A stretch of 13,163 bases of DNA. It comes from Leptospiraceae bacterium (GTDB lineage: Bacteria > Spirochaetota > Leptospiria > Turneriellales > Turneriellaceae). The notes beneath the pieces are model-generated. The model was not told the origin of the DNA. It searched no databases and saw nothing but the letters and a program-made list of their open reading frames with translations. Every line of letters starts with the position of its first letter. Position 1 is the stretch's first letter. The stretch covers positions 1 through 13,163 of the forward strand of contig JAEUSA010000389.1 in NCBI GenBank assembly GCA_016788945.1, written 5' to 3'. Both the position numbers and the translations under genes were made by a program. This document shows positions 6,465-13,163 of the stretch, piece by piece.

Positions 6465-7250
6465 ATGACCCGCGGCAAAGTTGTTTCCGTTTTTCTATTG
6501 AGCGTGTTTGCCGCGCATGCCAATATCCGCGCGCCGATCATCGTCGACCGCGCCCCAACCCGCCTGACGGCAGCCGACGCGTCTCTGCGCGTGTTGGCAG
6601 AAAGCCTCGAATTTCATTGCCCTGCAGCGTTCAAGGGCAACCGCGACATGAAAGCATTCGCCGAACGCACCTGCGATGCGACAATTCGCTACCGCGTCGA
6701 ATCGGCAGGCATCAAAGCAAAGTTTTCGTTCTTTTTTTCAGGGCAAGGCGAGGTCAAGTGGCGAGCCGCAGAGAAAACTTCGCTCGTGAAGCCACGCGCG
6801 GTGAAAATCGAGGACAAACGCAGCTGCTGGTCATGCCCCGAAGATATGCGGCATGTGCTCGTCGCCCAAGAGGTGCTCGAATTGCCGGCAGGCAAACAAG
6901 ACATAACGATTGAATACAAACAGGCATTGTCCTATTTTGAATCGGGGCATAGCTATTTTTCCGACGGCAAATGGCAGCAGGAATTCACCTACGAGCTGTG
7001 GCCGATCGCCGAATGGCAATGGGCCAATGATTTCAGCGCCGAGCTAAAGTTTTCAGTGGCGATGCGGCCCGGATTTCTCGGCATAGGTTACAAAGGGGAT
7101 ATCATGCGTTGCGCGATCGACGAAAACGGTACGCAGACCGAATTACCGCTGACCGCGCCCCGGCAAGAGGGCGTTCGTCGCGTGGTAACCGCACGCATTG
7201 TGCTGGCAAAGAAACCGCAGCGCTTGCGCTGTTCTTATATTGCAGATTAG
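6465..7250 (+). CDS. Exported protein of unknown function with six cysteines
   Basis: The 261-residue protein opens with a signal peptide (VVSVFLLSVFAAHA, likely cut before Asn20) and so should be periplasmic or secreted. The mature N-terminus NIRAPIIVDRAPTRL is followed by a beta-rich body and a W/Y-rich segment (FTYELWPIAEWQWANDF, 174-190). After the signal peptide there are six Cys (52, 70, 121, 124, 216, 256), including a CWSC pair at 121-124, an even number suited to disulfides. CxxC here is not in a thioredoxin-like context, so I do not call it a redox enzyme. I do not recognise the family; extracellular beta-sandwich domains are possible. The ATG at 6465 overlaps a possible thiE start on the other strand. 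It is 19 bp upstream of the lipase-like gene and likely shares its transcript. Confidence 0.75.
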   Translation: MTRGKVVSVFLLSVFAAHANIRAPIIVDRAPTRLTAADASLRVLAESLEFHCPAAFKGNRDMKAFAERTCDATIRYRVESAGIKAKFSFFFSGQGEVKWRAAEKTSLVKPRAVKIEDKRSCWSCPEDMRHVLVAQEVLELPAGKQDITIEYKQALSYFESGHSYFSDGKWQQEFTYELWPIAEWQWANDFSAELKFSVAMRPGFLGIGYKGDIMRCAIDENGTQTELPLTAPRQEGVRRVVTARIVLAKKPQRLRCSYIAD

Positions 7251-7260
7251 TAAACTTAAT

Positions 7261-7265
7261 GAGGA
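7261..7265 (+). promoter_or_regulatory. Shine-Dalgarno fixing lipase-like gene start
   Basis: GAGGA, 4 bp before ATG 7270, selects this start over the in-frame upstream GTG/TTG-type starts that would overlap the preceding gene. Confidence 0.6.
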
Positions 7266-7269
7266 AATA

Positions 7270-8154
7270 ATGGCAACGAAAAAAAACACCAACCGATTTT
7301 CAGAGGATGCACTCGATCACTTGCGCTGCAGCGACGGTGTTGAGCGGAAAATACACCTATGGGGCCCGGCAAAGCCGAAAGGCGTTTTTCTCGCGGTGCA
7401 CGGCGGCCTCGCGCACGCCGGCGACTGGGTAACACCGGCACTGTACTTTAAGAAGAAAGGCTGGGCGACCGCGAGTTTTGATATGCACGGCCATGCAACG
7501 GGCAAACGCGTCGATATACCTTCGTTTGAGATTTTTCTCGATGATCTCGCGCTGTTTCTGGCTTATGTGAAGAAAAAATATCCCAAGAAGCCGATCGTTT
7601 TTCTCACGCATTCCATGGGTGCACTCATTACAGCACACTTCGTGCTCAAGCGTATGCCGCAGGGCGACAAAGACGTCAAAGGTTTCATCATGTCATCACC
7701 ATATTTCGGCAATGCGGTCAAGGTGCCGAAGATTCTCGTGGCGATGTCTAAGCCGATGGCGGCGCTGCTGCCAAAAATGAAAGTACCGACGCCGCCCTTG
7801 ACCGATGTGCTGACGCATGACCCGGATATTACGCGCCGGCATCACGACGACGAGCGCGACGGCATACGGGCGACAGAGTCGACACTGCGTTTCGGCAATG
7901 CTCTGCTCACAGCGCACGCTGAACTTGCCAAAATTATTGGCCGCTGGAACCAACCTGTCCTGATGATTGTCGCCGGCGATGATCATCTTGCCGATGTCAA
8001 GGTAACCGAGGCGCTGTCACAACAGATTGAGGCGAAACACCTGACTTACCAGCTCTATGCAGAAAATTTTCACGAGAACTTCAACGAGGTAAATCGTGAA
8101 AAAATTTTCAAACAGATCGAAGGTTGGCTGAAAAAAACGCTGCGCTTGCGCTGA
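7270..8154 (+). CDS. Alpha/beta hydrolase, monoglyceride lipase/lysophospholipase-like
   Basis: This 294-residue protein fits the Hydrolase_4 (serine aminopeptidase S33 / monoacylglycerol lipase) group. It has AVHGGLAH at 42-49 (oxyanion region), SFDMHGHATGKR at 69-80 matching the family DxxGHGxSxG block, Ser115 as nucleophile in THSMG (family usually GHSMGG), an acid at Asp237/238 in AGDDHLAD and His268 in ENFHEN. The last motif and the spacing match bacterial monoglyceride lipases. The substrate is probably a lysophospholipid or monoglyceride, but that is inference. No signal peptide is seen, so it is cytoplasmic. It is the second alpha/beta hydrolase of the window, but is not close in sequence to the one at 377-1333. 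It is 19 bp after the exported protein and converges with panD, 21 bp away. Confidence 0.88.
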   Translation: MATKKNTNRFSEDALDHLRCSDGVERKIHLWGPAKPKGVFLAVHGGLAHAGDWVTPALYFKKKGWATASFDMHGHATGKRVDIPSFEIFLDDLALFLAYVKKKYPKKPIVFLTHSMGALITAHFVLKRMPQGDKDVKGFIMSSPYFGNAVKVPKILVAMSKPMAALLPKMKVPTPPLTDVLTHDPDITRRHHDDERDGIRATESTLRFGNALLTAHAELAKIIGRWNQPVLMIVAGDDHLADVKVTEALSQQIEAKHLTYQLYAENFHENFNEVNREKIFKQIEGWLKKTLRLR

Positions 8155-8175
8155 TCTGGCTTTTTAAGGGACCTG

Positions 8176-8541
8176 TTAAGAAACGGGCAACACTTTTTGT
8201 ATGTTGTTCCCTTCACCTAAAAGCACAATCTTGGGTTGAAAAGTTTTTGCTTCTTCGGGAGTCATCTGCGCGTAGGCGATCACGATAACCTTGTCGCCGC
8301 GGTGGCCGAGGCGTGCTGCCGCGCCGTTGAGGCAGACTTCGCGTGACCCGCGTTTGCCTTTAATTAGATAAGTCTCAAGCCGGGCACCGTTGTTGACATT
8401 GACGACATGCACTTTTTCGTATTCGACCACGCCGGCGGCGTCCATCAGATCTTCATCGAGAGTGAGGCTGCCCTCATAGAAAAGATTCGCGTCGGTAATT
8501 TCGGCGCGGTGTATTTTTGCTCTTAACAGTGAAATTTGCAT
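8176..8541 (-). CDS. panD: Aspartate 1-decarboxylase
   Basis: PanD converts aspartate to beta-alanine for pantothenate and CoA synthesis. This 121-residue protein is of family length. The self-processing site Gly24-Ser25 (YEGSLT) is intact; cleavage there creates the pyruvoyl cofactor on Ser25. The active-site residues known from E. coli are present as Lys9, His11, Arg54 and Tyr58, and the GAAAR motif (73-77) is conserved. The start ATG at 8541 follows the plsX stop with no base between, so the two genes are clearly translated from one message. No panB or panC is nearby. It lies with its 3' end facing the lipase-like gene. Confidence 0.95.
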   Translation of the reverse strand: MQISLLRAKIHRAEITDANLFYEGSLTLDEDLMDAAGVVEYEKVHVVNVNNGARLETYLIKGKRGSREVCLNGAAARLGHRGDKVIVIAYAQMTPEEAKTFQPKIVLLGEGNNIQKVLPVS

Positions 8542-9591
8542 TTACGAAAACCTCTTGATATTGTCGGCAATTCTCTGCGTCACACTTTTCTGTCCGAATT
8601 CGAGACCGACGCGCACCGCATTTCGCACCGCGCGCGCATTCGACGAACCATGGCCGATAATGCATACGCCGTTGACGCCCAACAGGGGGGCTCCCCCATA
8701 GGTGGCGTAGTCCATGCGGTTTTTGACGGCGAGAAATGCCGGCTTCATCAGCAGCGCGCCGCCCTGTGCGATCGCCGAGGCGTTGATGTTCTTCTTCAGA
8801 CTGGAAAATATGGTTTTGGCTAGGCCTTCAATCGATTTCAGAATGATATTGCCGACAAAGCCGTCGCAGACGACGACATGCACGGGTTTTCCCGTGCCGT
8901 AGAGGTCTCGCCCCTCAACGTTGCCGACGAAGTCATAGGGCAATTTCTTGAGCCGGTGCAGCGCCGACAGCGTGAGTTCATTCCCTTTGGTATCCTCTTC
9001 GCCGTTCGAGATTAATCCGATCTTGGGGTTAATCACACCCATAATTTCGCGCGAATAGACCTCGCCCATTATGGCGAATTGTACTAAATATTCACTCTTG
9101 CAGTCCACATTTGCGCCTGAATCGAGCAGTACGGTTGCCGTACCGTCTTCGCGTGGTATCGGCGTCGCGATGGCGGGCCGTTTTACGCCCGGTAAGCGGC
9201 CCATCTGCGCTAAGGCCGCGGCCATGGAGGCACCGGTATTGCCCGGTGAAAAAAAGCCCAAAGCTTCGCCTGAAGCGACGAGGCGTGCTGCCACATTCAC
9301 CGAGGCGTCTTTTTTCTGGCGAACCGCCATCGCCGGCGAATCATCCATCGTGATGACGTCAGAGGCATGGACAATGCGGATATTGGAGCCTGAATAACCG
9401 TGCTTCTTGAGTTCAGCGGCGAGTATTTTTTCATCGCCGACCAGCAGTACATGGGCATCGAGTTCGGTCGCGGCGCTGATAGAACCGACAACGAGCGGGG
9501 TTACGCCATGGTCGCCACTCATGGCATCGACTGCCATCCATAGTTCTGAGGTCCCCCGGCTGCGCTCGGAGGCCGAGCTCACTGTTGCCAT
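8542..9591 (-). CDS. plsX: Phosphate acyltransferase PlsX
   Basis: PlsX makes acyl-phosphate from acyl-ACP for phospholipid synthesis, acting as a peripheral membrane protein. Over 349 residues the hallmark motifs appear in order: VDAMSGDHG at 21-29, FFSPGNTGAS at 113-122, GVKRPAIA at 135-142, LLDSGAN at 155-161, FVGNVEGRDL at 221-230 and VCDGFVGNIILK at 241-252. The family usually begins close to the VDAM strand; this frame adds about 15 residues (including SSASERSRGTSE) encoded by a GC-rich, repeat-like string. The ATG at 9537 just before VDAMSGDHG is therefore a possible true start; neither has a clear Shine-Dalgarno. rpmF, the usual partner in many bacteria, is absent upstream. panD follows with no gap. 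Confidence 0.95.
   Translation of the reverse strand: MATVSSASERSRGTSELWMAVDAMSGDHGVTPLVVGSISAATELDAHVLLVGDEKILAAELKKHGYSGSNIRIVHASDVITMDDSPAMAVRQKKDASVNVAARLVASGEALGFFSPGNTGASMAAALAQMGRLPGVKRPAIATPIPREDGTATVLLDSGANVDCKSEYLVQFAIMGEVYSREIMGVINPKIGLISNGEEDTKGNELTLSALHRLKKLPYDFVGNVEGRDLYGTGKPVHVVVCDGFVGNIILKSIEGLAKTIFSSLKKNINASAIAQGGALLMKPAFLAVKNRMDYATYGGAPLLGVNGVCIIGHGSSNARAVRNAVRVGLEFGQKSVTQRIADNIKRFS
9551..9572. repeat. GC-rich repeat-like string in plsX 5' end
   Basis: Read on the minus strand it contains GAGCGCAGCCGGGGGAC, which shares GAGCG, an inner CG and GGGAC with the thiE element at 6395-6415 read on the plus strand. It encodes SERSRGT, outside the conserved part of PlsX. The similarity is partial and could be chance. 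Confidence 0.25.
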
Positions 9592-9817
9592 GGCGCGTCA
9601 GTTCGATGTGAAGTCACGCTGCCAAGCTCTTTCGCTTTTTGCAGAGGCTCGCGAAATTTCAGGGGGTAACCGGAAACCGCGAGGCTCGCTAAATTTCTGG
9701 CTTCGCGTTTGGTCGTGATCTGCGGTGTTTACCCCCAGAAAATTCGCGCGTCCAATGCGCCGCATCTCTGAGCGAAGCGTTGACGGCACAGGCAAAGCGG
9801 TGGATTGCACCCGTCTT
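9592..9817. other. 226-bp divergent intergenic region with three-copy repeat
   Basis: No convincing gene is seen. GAGGCTCGC followed by one variable base and AAATTTC occurs at 9644-9660 and again at 9681-9697 (16 of 17 matching). A third copy, inverted, lies at 9730-9748 and matches 17 of 19 bases of 9650-9668 (CGCGAAATTTCAGGGGGTA). The inverted pair could form a long imperfect stem around 61 nt, or the copies could be regulator sites between the divergent plsX and cytochrome genes. A minus-strand frame (about 9579-9729, including ITTKREARNLASLA) is open for some 50 codons but has no start and I do not recognise it. TTGACG at 9780-9785 is -35-like but lacks a good -10. Confidence 0.5.
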
Positions 9818-10684
9818 ATGAAAAAATTCGTTAAACGGACATTGATCTTTCTCGTATTGATGATCGCCGTCATCGCGGGTTTCGTGTTCTTCAAAAGCCG
9901 CTCACGGTTGGGAAAAACCTATACCGTCGCTGAGCACAGAATTGTCGTTCCGCAATCGGCAGCCGCGATTGCCGAGGGCAAACGACTCTATATATCGCGT
10001 GGCTGCATTGATTGCCACGGCGCCGACCTTTCCGGTGCCACATTTCTGGATGCCGGGCCGATCGGCCGTTATACTGGCTCAAACCTGACGAAGGGCAAGG
10101 GTGGTTCAGCTGCGCGTCTGAATGATGTGGAGTTTGAGCGCGCGCTGCGCCATGGTGTCTCGAAAAACGGCAAACCCCTCGTGTTCATGCCGTCCGTCGA
10201 TTTTGCCGGCATGAGCGACGAAGATACCGGTCGCCTGATTGCGTATATCCGCAGCGCACCGCCGGTTGATAAAGTTTCGCCGCGGCAGAAAATCGGCCCG
10301 CTCGCGCGCGTTCTCTACGTTGCCGGAAAAATGCCTTTGCTGACCTCGGCCGAAATGATCGATCACAATGCCCAGAGCCCCGCAAAAGTTGATCCGACTG
10401 TGAGTGCAGATTATGGCAAGTATATTGCGCAGACCTGCACGGGATGCCACGGCACGAACCTTGCTGGCGGCCCGATTCCCGGAGCGCCGCCCGAATGGCC
10501 GCCGGCTCAAGATATCAGAGGCAAGGCGTTAAGCAAGTATAATGAGGCACAGTTTATACAGTCGATTAAAACCGGTAAACGCCCCGATGGTAGCGAAATA
10601 CGTTTTCCGATGCCGTGGAAAAATTTCTCGCAGATGACGGATACCGAGATTAAAGCTCTTTATCTCTATCTTAAGACGCTGTAA
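9818..10684 (+). CDS. Membrane-anchored diheme cytochrome c
   Basis: I start at ATG 9818, giving 288 residues. The N-terminus has basic residues and then a single hydrophobic helix (TLIFLVLMIAVIAGFVFF, 8-25) without a clear cleavage site, so it is probably a membrane anchor with the rest in the periplasm. Two class I cytochrome c domains follow in tandem. The first heme motif CIDCH is at 63-67, with likely axial Met124 (FMPSVDF). The second, CTGCH, is at 207-211, with likely axial Met265 (FPMPW). Proteins of this design transfer electrons between membrane or periplasmic dehydrogenases and terminal oxidases or peroxidases, but the partner is unknown, as no other respiratory gene is present. 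Heme attachment needs a cytochrome c maturation system elsewhere. Its last 14 bp overlap the convergent YrdC-like gene. Confidence 0.9.
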   Translation: MKKFVKRTLIFLVLMIAVIAGFVFFKSRSRLGKTYTVAEHRIVVPQSAAAIAEGKRLYISRGCIDCHGADLSGATFLDAGPIGRYTGSNLTKGKGGSAARLNDVEFERALRHGVSKNGKPLVFMPSVDFAGMSDEDTGRLIAYIRSAPPVDKVSPRQKIGPLARVLYVAGKMPLLTSAEMIDHNAQSPAKVDPTVSADYGKYIAQTCTGCHGTNLAGGPIPGAPPEWPPAQDIRGKALSKYNEAQFIQSIKTGKRPDGSEIRFPMPWKNFSQMTDTEIKALYLYLKTL

Positions 10685-11222
10685 CAATACGCACCGGCGG
10701 TGAGTGTGTCGCATCCCATTGCGGTGCGGCCGCCGCCGGTATGTACCCCTCGTCCCAAAAACCATATTCGAGAGCGGCAAAACGGTTTCTGGCTTCGTCT
10801 TGAGTCGTAATGCCGGCGTTTGCTGCAATCAGCGGAAAATCGCACAATTGCACGAGCGTATGGAATGCGCGGTTGGGTGTATGGGCCGGCATGTGCAGCA
10901 GAATTTTTCCCGCATGACCACGGTCAAATATGACCGCATCGGCACCGGGCCAGAGTCTCTGCATGAAATCCGCTGTAGCTGCGGGCACGCCACCGGCCAA
11001 AGCCTGCCAGTCTGCATCTTCACTGATCGCGACGGGCAGGGGCGTCAGCGCATGCCCGAGAATTTCTGTGAGACGCGCGACGTTTGTCTCGCTGAAACGC
11101 ATCAGCATCGCGAAACACGTGTCGATGGGAAACAGTACTGGGTAGTCGGCTTCCAGAAGTTCGACCGCTGCGCGGATCGTCTGCGTATCCGGTTTGGCCA
11201 CGTCGAGATCTAAAAACCGCAC
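10671..11222 (-). CDS. Sua5/YciO/YrdC-family protein, apparently degenerate
   Basis: The fold resembles threonylcarbamoyl-AMP synthase (TsaC/Sua5), which makes the tRNA t6A precursor. With the GTG at 11222 (183 residues; GAGG sits 3 bp before it) I see PIDTCFAML at 32-40 for the family PTDTVYGL, RLWPGADAVIF at 89-99 for the WPGP motif, and PLIAANAG at 130-137 for the SANxSG motif. The TTG at 11231 is an alternative start. The usual basic KxR after the first motif is replaced by LGH (residues 55-57), and Ser of SAN by Ala. It is thus more likely a YciO-like paralogue than the essential TsaC. It overlaps the cytochrome gene by 14 bp and is divergent from recN. Confidence 0.65.
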   Translation of the reverse strand: MRFLDLDVAKPDTQTIRAAVELLEADYPVLFPIDTCFAMLMRFSETNVARLTEILGHALTPLPVAISEDADWQALAGGVPAATADFMQRLWPGADAVIFDRGHAGKILLHMPAHTPNRAFHTLVQLCDFPLIAANAGITTQDEARNRFAALEYGFWDEGYIPAAAAPQWDATHSPPVRIVTAS

Positions 11223-11312
11223 AGACCTCAATGTGGTTGCCGGATGCGCCGCAAATCGCGAAAAACTCTTTTCGCGTGGTCGGCGTCACCGGGACACACA
11301 TGCGGCGCAGTT

Positions 11313-13094
11313 ATGCTCGAATCGCTCACGGTCAAAGACTTTGCCCTCATCAGGGAGCTCAATATACAATTTGGCCCCGGTTTGAACCTGATCACCGGAG
11401 AAACCGGAGCGGGCAAATCGGTCATCCTTGGCGCCTTATCCCTCGTCTTAGGCTACAAAGCAACCACTGATATGATCAGGTCGGGTGCCAAACGCGCGAC
11501 TGTCGAAGCGGCATTTGCCATGCCGGGCGATGAGCGGCCCGGTGCTCTGGCGCTGAAGAGCCTGCTCAGCGAGCAGGGTCTCGACGATGACGAAGGTAAT
11601 CTGCTGTTGCGCCGTGAGATCAGCGTCGAAGGCAAGGGCCGCAGTTTCGTCAATGCACGGCAGGTGCCGTCGACCGTGCTGCGTGAAATCGGCAAGTTTC
11701 TCGTCGACATTCACGGGCAAAACGAGCATCAGAATATTCTTTCTGTAGAACAACACCGCGCGATACTCGACCGCTATGCACACCTTGGTGACCTCGTCAG
11801 TGAAATGCGCAAACTGCATCGCGCGCGTGAAGAAGCGCGGCAGAAACTGTCGAGCGTCACACTCAGCGAAGACGACAAGGCGCGCCGCCTCGACATATTG
11901 CAGCATGAAATACGCGAATTAGAAGCGGCTAAAATCGATGATCCGCGCGAAATTGAAGAGCTGATTGCGCGTGAAAAGAGCCTCGCGAACGCCGAAACGC
12001 TGGTGTCTGATCTCAATTCTGTGCACCAGATTTTAGGCGGCGAGGGCGGGTTTGTCTCGCGCGGTGGCACGATTGAACGCCTGCTTGAGGCAGATTCAGC
12101 CTATGACGAATCGCTCGGCGAAATTCTGACGCAGTTCAGAGAAAGTTATTATGCGCTTGAAGAGATTGCCCGCACGGTGCGCAACAAAGCCGAATCGTAT
12201 TCACTCAACCCCGACGAGTTAGAAGAGATGCGCGAGCGCATCGGTCTTCTGCAATCGCTGGCGCGCAAGTACGGTGGTCGCAGCACAACTTCTACCGCGG
12301 CAGCAGCACCCGAAGGGGACTACGCCAGCGGCCTTGAACGCGCGAAGGCTTATTTAGAGAAAGCGCGCAACGAACTCACGGGCATAGAACTCTCATCGGG
12401 TGAAGAAGCGCGGCTGCGCAAAGAGATCGATTCACTGAATGCGCAGATGAAAGACAAGGCGCTCTATCTGTCTGAAAAACGCCGCTTAGCTTCGCTCGAA
12501 CTCGAGCAGAAAGTACAGCAAGAACTCAAGGCGCTCGGTATGGAAGAGACGCAGATTAAAGTGTCTATCCGTTGGGAGTTTGCAGATGATGGAACTGTCA
12601 CGCAAGATGCTTCACCCGACCGCAAGTATGTAATTCAGCCGACGGGACTCGACATCGTCGAGTTTCTTATGGCATCGTCTGCGCGCGATACGTTGCGGCC
12701 GCTGCGCAAGATTGCTTCGGGCGGCGAGATGAGCCGCATTATGCTCGCACTGAAAAAGGTTATCATCGAAACTGACCCGGTCGATACCATGGTATTCGAC
12801 GAGGTCGATGCCGGTGTCGGCGGACGTATTGCCGAAGCTGTCGGCCGCAAGCTGGCGGGTCTTTCACTGGCGTCGCAGGTGATCGTGATAACGCACCTGC
12901 ACCAGATTGCCGGTCTGTCACCCGACGAAGTGCGCCACTTCAAGGTGTCGAAGCACAAAGAAGACGGCACGCGCATCGTCAGGCTCTCGAAAGAACAGCG
13001 TCTGCAAGAAATTGCGCGTATGATCGCCGGCGAAAACATCACCGAATCTGCACTGACGCATGCACGCCAGCTGCTGGCCGAGAAGATCAGTTAG
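11313..13094 (+). CDS. recN: DNA repair protein RecN
   Basis: RecN is an SMC-like ATPase acting in double-strand break repair. I start at ATG 11313, since MLESLTVKDFALIRELN is the classic RecN start; in-frame codons from 11244 are not conserved. The 593 residues contain Walker A GETGAGKS at 29-36, the ABC signature SGGEMSR at 469-475, Walker B VFDEVDAGVGG at 494-504 and the ITHLHQIAG switch at 526-534, where the usual HLPQVA has His in place of Pro. The middle (about 160-460) is charged helix, the coiled-coil arms, with a short Ser/Thr/Ala-rich loop near 331-345. It is a little longer than the usual 550-570. No LexA box is recognised upstream, so SOS control is not shown. The start is 91 bp from the YrdC-like gene's start. 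Confidence 0.95.
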   Translation: MLESLTVKDFALIRELNIQFGPGLNLITGETGAGKSVILGALSLVLGYKATTDMIRSGAKRATVEAAFAMPGDERPGALALKSLLSEQGLDDDEGNLLLRREISVEGKGRSFVNARQVPSTVLREIGKFLVDIHGQNEHQNILSVEQHRAILDRYAHLGDLVSEMRKLHRAREEARQKLSSVTLSEDDKARRLDILQHEIRELEAAKIDDPREIEELIAREKSLANAETLVSDLNSVHQILGGEGGFVSRGGTIERLLEADSAYDESLGEILTQFRESYYALEEIARTVRNKAESYSLNPDELEEMRERIGLLQSLARKYGGRSTTSTAAAAPEGDYASGLERAKAYLEKARNELTGIELSSGEEARLRKEIDSLNAQMKDKALYLSEKRRLASLELEQKVQQELKALGMEETQIKVSIRWEFADDGTVTQDASPDRKYVIQPTGLDIVEFLMASSARDTLRPLRKIASGGEMSRIMLALKKVIIETDPVDTMVFDEVDAGVGGRIAEAVGRKLAGLSLASQVIVITHLHQIAGLSPDEVRHFKVSKHKEDGTRIVRLSKEQRLQEIARMIAGENITESALTHARQLLAEKIS

Positions 13095-13163
13095 GCGGCG
13101 ACGGTTGCCGCGGCGCAGCCAGCCATTGCGGATATCCCTCGTTCATCAGCAACTGCATTGCGG
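13087..13163 (-). CDS. Possible C-terminus of a convergent gene (partial)
   Basis: On the minus strand one frame runs from the window edge to a TGA at 13087-13089, overlapping the recN 3' end by 8 bp. Its 24 residues (MNEGYPQWLAAPRQPSPPN at the end) look like a natural Pro-rich tail, with codon choice like the neighbours. A second minus frame ending at 13091 is also open but is Ala-rich and less gene-like. The piece is too short for a firm call or function. Confidence 0.4.
   Translation of the reverse strand, partial: AMQLLMNEGYPQWLAAPRQPSPPN

Noticed and set aside
7218..7231. CAGCGCTTGCGCTG hairpin near the end of the exported-protein gene
   Set aside because: It lies in coding sequence, has a 2-nt loop and no T-run; probably reflects Gln-Arg-Leu-Arg codons.
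8132..8152. GCGCTTGCGC followed, on the minus strand, by seven T residues, as a terminator for panD
   Set aside because: The stem is only 4 bp and lies inside the lipase-like coding end; too weak to call.
9598..9894. 98-codon minus-strand frame upstream of plsX as an rpmF or yceD gene
   Set aside because: The translation has no L32 or DUF177 motifs and overlaps the start of the cytochrome gene.
11448..11906. Minus-strand 152-codon open frame opposite recN
   Set aside because: It lies wholly within conserved recN sequence and has no recognisable domain.

Overview
This is a 13.2-kb stretch of ordinary, densely packed bacterial chromosome at moderately high GC. It has about thirteen complete protein genes and two partial ones at the edges. 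I see no rRNA, tRNA, transposase, phage gene or CRISPR array. An LptC-like LPS-export protein, several signal-peptide proteins and lipoboxes point to a diderm (outer-membrane) bacterium. The mix of genes and style of lipoprotein would fit a higher-GC relative of Leptospira (Turneriella/Leptonema type), but that is inference from style only, not from a diagnostic gene.

Left part (1-1964), all minus strand: the start of a truncated lipoprotein gene, an alpha/beta hydrolase, and a small exported protein of unknown function. Upstream of the hydrolase lie a 30-bp near-perfect palindrome that looks like a TetR-type operator and, next to it, a very long stem-loop at the end of the exported-protein gene.

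Envelope operon (2075-5772, plus): a prohibitin/SPFH-like lipoprotein, LptC, the lipid II flippase MurJ and a class I glutamine amidotransferase. The last three are packed with 5-bp and 1-bp gaps. The operon ends in a perfect palindrome shared with the convergent thiE gene; the palindrome contains both stop codons, so both proteins end in Ser-Trp.

Middle (5786-8154): thiE (thiamine phosphate synthase, minus) is divergent from a two-gene plus-strand unit made of a Cys-containing exported protein of unknown function and a monoglyceride-lipase-like hydrolase. The thiE 5' region carries a short element resembling dispersed repeats.

Right part (8176-13163): plsX followed with no gap by panD (minus) joins phospholipid/fatty acid and pantothenate/CoA supply. 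A 226-bp divergent region with a three-copy repeat separates plsX from a membrane-anchored diheme cytochrome c. That gene overlaps by 14 bp the 3' end of a convergent, apparently degenerate Sua5/YrdC-family gene, which is divergent from recN (DNA repair ATPase). The last bases may hold the C-terminus of another minus-strand gene.

I did not find a clear undescribed system. The most interesting items are the shared stop-codon palindrome, the operator-like and hairpin palindromes near 1.4 kb, the lipoprotein-anchored prohibitin in an LptC-MurJ operon, the altered MurJ aspartate, and the YrdC-family protein lacking its usual basic motif.
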